A stretch of 64,000 nt of DNA. Origin: Paraburkholderia sp. Tr-20389 (GTDB lineage Bacteria; Pseudomonadota; Gammaproteobacteria; Burkholderiales; Burkholderiaceae). Where the stretch lies: NCBI RefSeq assembly GCF_017104565.1, contig NZ_JAAGPD010000018.1, positions 1-64,000 of the forward strand. The letters are read 5' to 3'. Positions 61,774-64,000 of this stretch are shown piece by piece (positions within the stretch are counted from its first letter, which is position 1; every line of letters starts with the position of its first letter). The position numbers were made by a program, and so were the translations under genes. The notes under the pieces were generated by a model. The model was not told the origin of the DNA and did no database searches. It worked only from the letters and a program-made list of their open reading frames with translations.

Positions 61774-62205
61774 TTACTTCTTGTCCCAGGTAACGAGGTC
61801 CTTATCGTTGTCGTCGGCGACAAAGATCGCGAGCAGCTTGGCGGGTTTGGTCTTGCTCGCGTTCTCGCTGACCATGTGATGCGCGCCGAGGGCTTCCGTC
61901 CAGCTTTCACCTGCGTGATAGACGTGCTCTTCGCCATCGTCGACCTTGCTTCGGATCTCGCCTTGCAGAACGTAGCCGACCACGAATGCCTGCCCATGAC
62001 GATGAGATGGCGACACGCCACCCGGTTTGTAATCGACGACGATGGCCGTCATGGTCTTGCCCGGCACGTTTGCGATTGCCGTCTGGAACGCCGGGCTGAT
62101 GTGCTCGCGCGGGCCATCGACGCCATGCGCGTGCGCCGCGTGTGCTGCGCTCAGCGCGATGCAGGCGGTGGCTGTATATGCAAGAACGGTATGAACAAAT
62201 TTCAC
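61774..62205 (-). CDS. exported cupin-domain protein
   Basis: A 143-residue secreted protein. Residues 1-26 form a Sec signal peptide ending AHA. The mature part is a single cupin: motif 1 contains His68-x-His70 (SPSHRHGQAFVVGYVLQGEI) and motif 2 contains GAHHMVSEN. The metal site suggests a dioxygenase-like or binding function in the periplasm; I recall such small cupins travelling with quinone-stress genes. The start is GTG 62205 with GGAGAG about 5 bp upstream. A perfect copy of the azoR operator lies 33 bp before it. Confidence 0.88.
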   Translation of the reverse strand: MKFVHTVLAYTATACIALSAAHAAHAHGVDGPREHISPAFQTAIANVPGKTMTAIVVDYKPGGVSPSHRHGQAFVVGYVLQGEIRSKVDDGEEHVYHAGESWTEALGAHHMVSENASKTKPAKLLAIFVADDNDKDLVTWDKK

Positions 62206-62237
62206 TTGACTCTCCGATAAAAGATATCGACTGCAGT

Positions 62238-62262
62238 AACTACGACTTGTGTTGTCGTAGTT
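62238..62262. promoter_or_regulatory. Rrf2-type operator between cupin and MFS genes
   Basis: AACTACGA (62238-62245), spacer CTTGTGTTG, TCGTAGTT (62255-62262). Arms are identical to the azoR site and the spacer has the same length but unrelated sequence, showing that the arms are conserved. It lies in the divergent region and could control both the cupin and the MFS gene. Confidence 0.75.
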
Positions 62263-62480
62263 CGGAGAATAATCACTTTTGCGCTTACGTGCAAGGAGGC
62301 GTTCCGTTGGCCATGCCGCAGTCGATCCATTTCACCCTTTCATCGAAATGGATTCTTGTCATCTTTGTCATTGATGTCTAGAATTCGCGAAATTGACAGT
62401 CTTGTCAAAGATGGCGGGCGACTCGTTCCGCTACCGGCAAACCGCCGCGCGTCGCGCGGCTTCACGCGGAAGCTGTTTTC

Positions 62481-63701
62481 ATGTCTACGGATGCATCACG
62501 TTCAACGACCGCCCTCGGCGGTCGAGCTGCCATCTGGCGGCACATCTTTGCGGGCTTCAGCGCAAGCCTTGTCGGAATCGGGCTGGCGCGTTTCGCCTAT
62601 ACACCGCTCATTCCGCCGCTGATTCAGGCGCATTGGTTCGCCGCATCGGATGTCGTGTATCTGGGTGCAGCCAATCTTGCGGGCTATCTGCTCGGCGCGC
62701 TGCTGGGACGTCCTGTTGCGCATCGGTTGACGAACACCTACACACTGCGCGCAATGATGGTGTTGGTCTCGGCGGCGTTTCTCGCCTGCGCGTTCCCGGT
62801 ATCCGTCGCGTGGTTTTTCTTCTGGCGATTGTTGTCGGGTGTCGCGGGCGGAGCGATCATGGTGCTGGTCGCCGCCACGGTTCTGCCGCATGTGCCCGCC
62901 GATCGCAAAGGGCTCGCGAGCGGTTCGATTTTTCTCGGACTTGGCGTCGGCATTGCAGCATCCGGAACCATCGTGCCGCTGCTGCTCAACTTCGGCTTGC
63001 GCAATACGTGGATCGGTATTGCCGTCCTGTCGGCGGCGTTGACGGTCGCGACCTGGTACGGCTGGCCATCCGCAACAAAACATGTACACGCCGGACATGG
63101 GCTGTCGACGGAGAAAACACATGACCCCTCGATCGTTCGCGTGCTGTACGCCGAATACGCATTGATGGCGTTGGGCCTTGTTCCCACTATGGTCTTTCTG
63201 GTCGACTTCATCGCGCGCGGGCTCGGAGCGGGCGCACACGTAGGCGCGTCATACTGGATTCTGTATGGCATAGGCGCAATTTTCGGCGCCCCTGTATATG
63301 GTTTCGTGGCCGATCGTTTCGGCGGAAGCTTCGCGATCCGCGTGCTGTCGCTGCTGCAGGTGTTCGTCGTCGCGGTGTTGGCGGTGTCCGGCAACCAGAT
63401 CGTAATTGGCGTGTTGACGCTCGTCATCGGCAGCTTCCCGCCGGGCGTCGTGCCAATGATGCTTACGCGTGTGCATGAAGTCGTACCGCATGATCATGCC
63501 AGGCAGCAGAGGGTCTGGAGCCGCGTGACGACCACCTTTGCGGCGTTTCAGGCCGTCGCAGGCTATGCATATTCGGCGCTGTTCAATGCGAGCGGCGGCA
63601 ATCACCGGCTGCTGTTTGCGATTGGCGCGGCAGCACTCGTGTTGCTCGTGATCACAGACTTTGCATCGCCGTGGCTCGCACGAGATCGCAACGATGCATA
63701 G
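62481..63701 (+). CDS. YbfB/YjiJ-family MFS transporter
   Basis: A 406-residue, 12-helix major facilitator. The opening GFSASLVGIGLARFAYTPLIPPLI is characteristic of the YbfB/YjiJ group, and GSIFLGLGVGIAASGTIVP lies in the middle of the N-terminal half. Substrates of this group are poorly known; members are often efflux-like. It is divergent from the cupin gene with the shared operator between them, about 219 bp upstream, so it may belong to the same stress regulon and export a quinone or related compound. Confidence 0.88.
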   Translation: MSTDASRSTTALGGRAAIWRHIFAGFSASLVGIGLARFAYTPLIPPLIQAHWFAASDVVYLGAANLAGYLLGALLGRPVAHRLTNTYTLRAMMVLVSAAFLACAFPVSVAWFFFWRLLSGVAGGAIMVLVAATVLPHVPADRKGLASGSIFLGLGVGIAASGTIVPLLLNFGLRNTWIGIAVLSAALTVATWYGWPSATKHVHAGHGLSTEKTHDPSIVRVLYAEYALMALGLVPTMVFLVDFIARGLGAGAHVGASYWILYGIGAIFGAPVYGFVADRFGGSFAIRVLSLLQVFVVAVLAVSGNQIVIGVLTLVIGSFPPGVVPMMLTRVHEVVPHDHARQQRVWSRVTTTFAAFQAVAGYAYSALFNASGGNHRLLFAIGAAALVLLVITDFASPWLARDRNDA

Positions 63702-63872
63702 CACACGCTTCGTTTGAAAAGAACGCTCGATCAGATCGTCTAATGAGGATGAGCGGGCGCTTCACGTTAACAAGGATTAACTACCGACAGCGCCCTCGAC
63801 GGCCGACAATGCCCTCATCCAGTTTTTGGCATGACGTGCGCATGCAGCTGTATCGACGCGGAGGTTTAGAAC

Positions 63873-64000
63873 GTGAAGGCAGGCGTGGACCGTTCGTTCC
63901 GGAATGACACGGACGACGCCGATTCGCGGCGGTCGGCGGCCGTGCCATCGCCGTCGACGCGCCTGGCACTCGTACCGCACCTGCTCATTCTCGGCGTGTG
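63873..64000 (+). CDS. N-terminal part of a probable membrane protein
   Basis: A frame opens at GTG 63873 with GGAGG at 63860-63864 (spacing 8) and runs off the right edge without a stop. The visible 42 residues are polar and Asp/Arg/Ser-rich, then become hydrophobic (LALVPHLLILGV), suggesting the first transmembrane helix of a sensor or membrane enzyme. The family cannot be named. The 171 bp before it show nothing notable. Confidence 0.5.
   Translation, partial: MKAGVDRSFRNDTDDADSRRSAAVPSPSTRLALVPHLLILGV

Noticed and set aside
1-64000. tRNA, rRNA, CRISPR arrays, attachment sites, insertion sequences
   Set aside because: No cloverleaf-like sequence with a CCA end, no regularly spaced direct repeats and no transposase or integrase motif were recognised by eye.

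Overview
The window is a GC-rich bacterial chromosome segment whose gene content and codon use fit Burkholderia sensu lato, most likely Paraburkholderia. The pointers are an ornibactin/malleobactin-type siderophore cluster, Burkholderia-type DUF3331 and DUF2783 proteins, and a GCAAAGAAAGTAAG-containing intergenic repeat that I remember from these genomes. No rRNA, tRNA, CRISPR array, IS transposase or phage gene was seen.

Layout. 1-1.5 kb: the end of an unknown gene, a DUF1275 membrane protein and a 46-residue membrane miniprotein. 1.7-11.3 kb: recC-recB-recD, overlapping by 4 bp at each junction, followed by a WYL-domain regulator (11.4-12.5). 12.5-13.9 kb: a dienelactone hydrolase and an AhpD-like peroxidase on the minus strand. 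14.1-20.4 kb: a CUT1-type sugar/polyol ABC importer split between two divergent arms (binding protein and two permeases on minus; SDR dehydrogenase, ATPase and RpiR regulator on plus). 20.4-21.2 kb: two inverted copies of an approximately 400-bp repeat filling the gap between convergent genes. 21.2-27.6 kb: two IclR regulators divergent from a metallo-beta-lactamase-fold protein, an FAD monooxygenase, a DUF2783 protein and an ACS-type MFS transporter, probably one catabolic unit.

27.6-55.7 kb is the main accessory block, a hydroxamate siderophore locus. It holds an Sfp-type phosphopantetheinyl transferase, an ECF sigma factor (OrbS-like) behind a Fur-type promoter, MbtH, a TauD-like aspartate hydroxylase, a FhuC/FhuB/FhuF/binding-protein uptake set, a divergent PvdE/OrbE-like exporter, two NRPSs (A-T-C-A-T-E-C-A-T and C-A-T-C-T), two IucB-type acyltransferases and an ornithine N-hydroxylase. 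The adenylation pockets read as hydroxyornithine-type, Asp, Ser, hydroxyornithine-type, the ornibactin/malleobactin backbone. Three promoters of the form TAAA(A/T/G)-N16-CGTC lie exactly where an iron-starvation sigma factor would act. There is no formyltransferase (pvdF) and no TonB-dependent receptor in the window, so the product may be acylated on both hydroxyornithines and import must rely on a receptor elsewhere.

55.7-64 kb: a low-GC gap, an NCS1 nucleobase/allantoin-type permease, a LysR regulator, then a group that looks like a small regulon. An Rrf2-type regulator, an FMN quinone/azoreductase and an exported cupin divergent from an MFS transporter share the 25-bp palindrome AACTACGA-N9-TCGTAGTT: perfect in front of azoR and the cupin, degenerate over the regulator's own ribosome binding site. 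This shared operator and the formyltransferase-less siderophore locus are the two observations most worth following.
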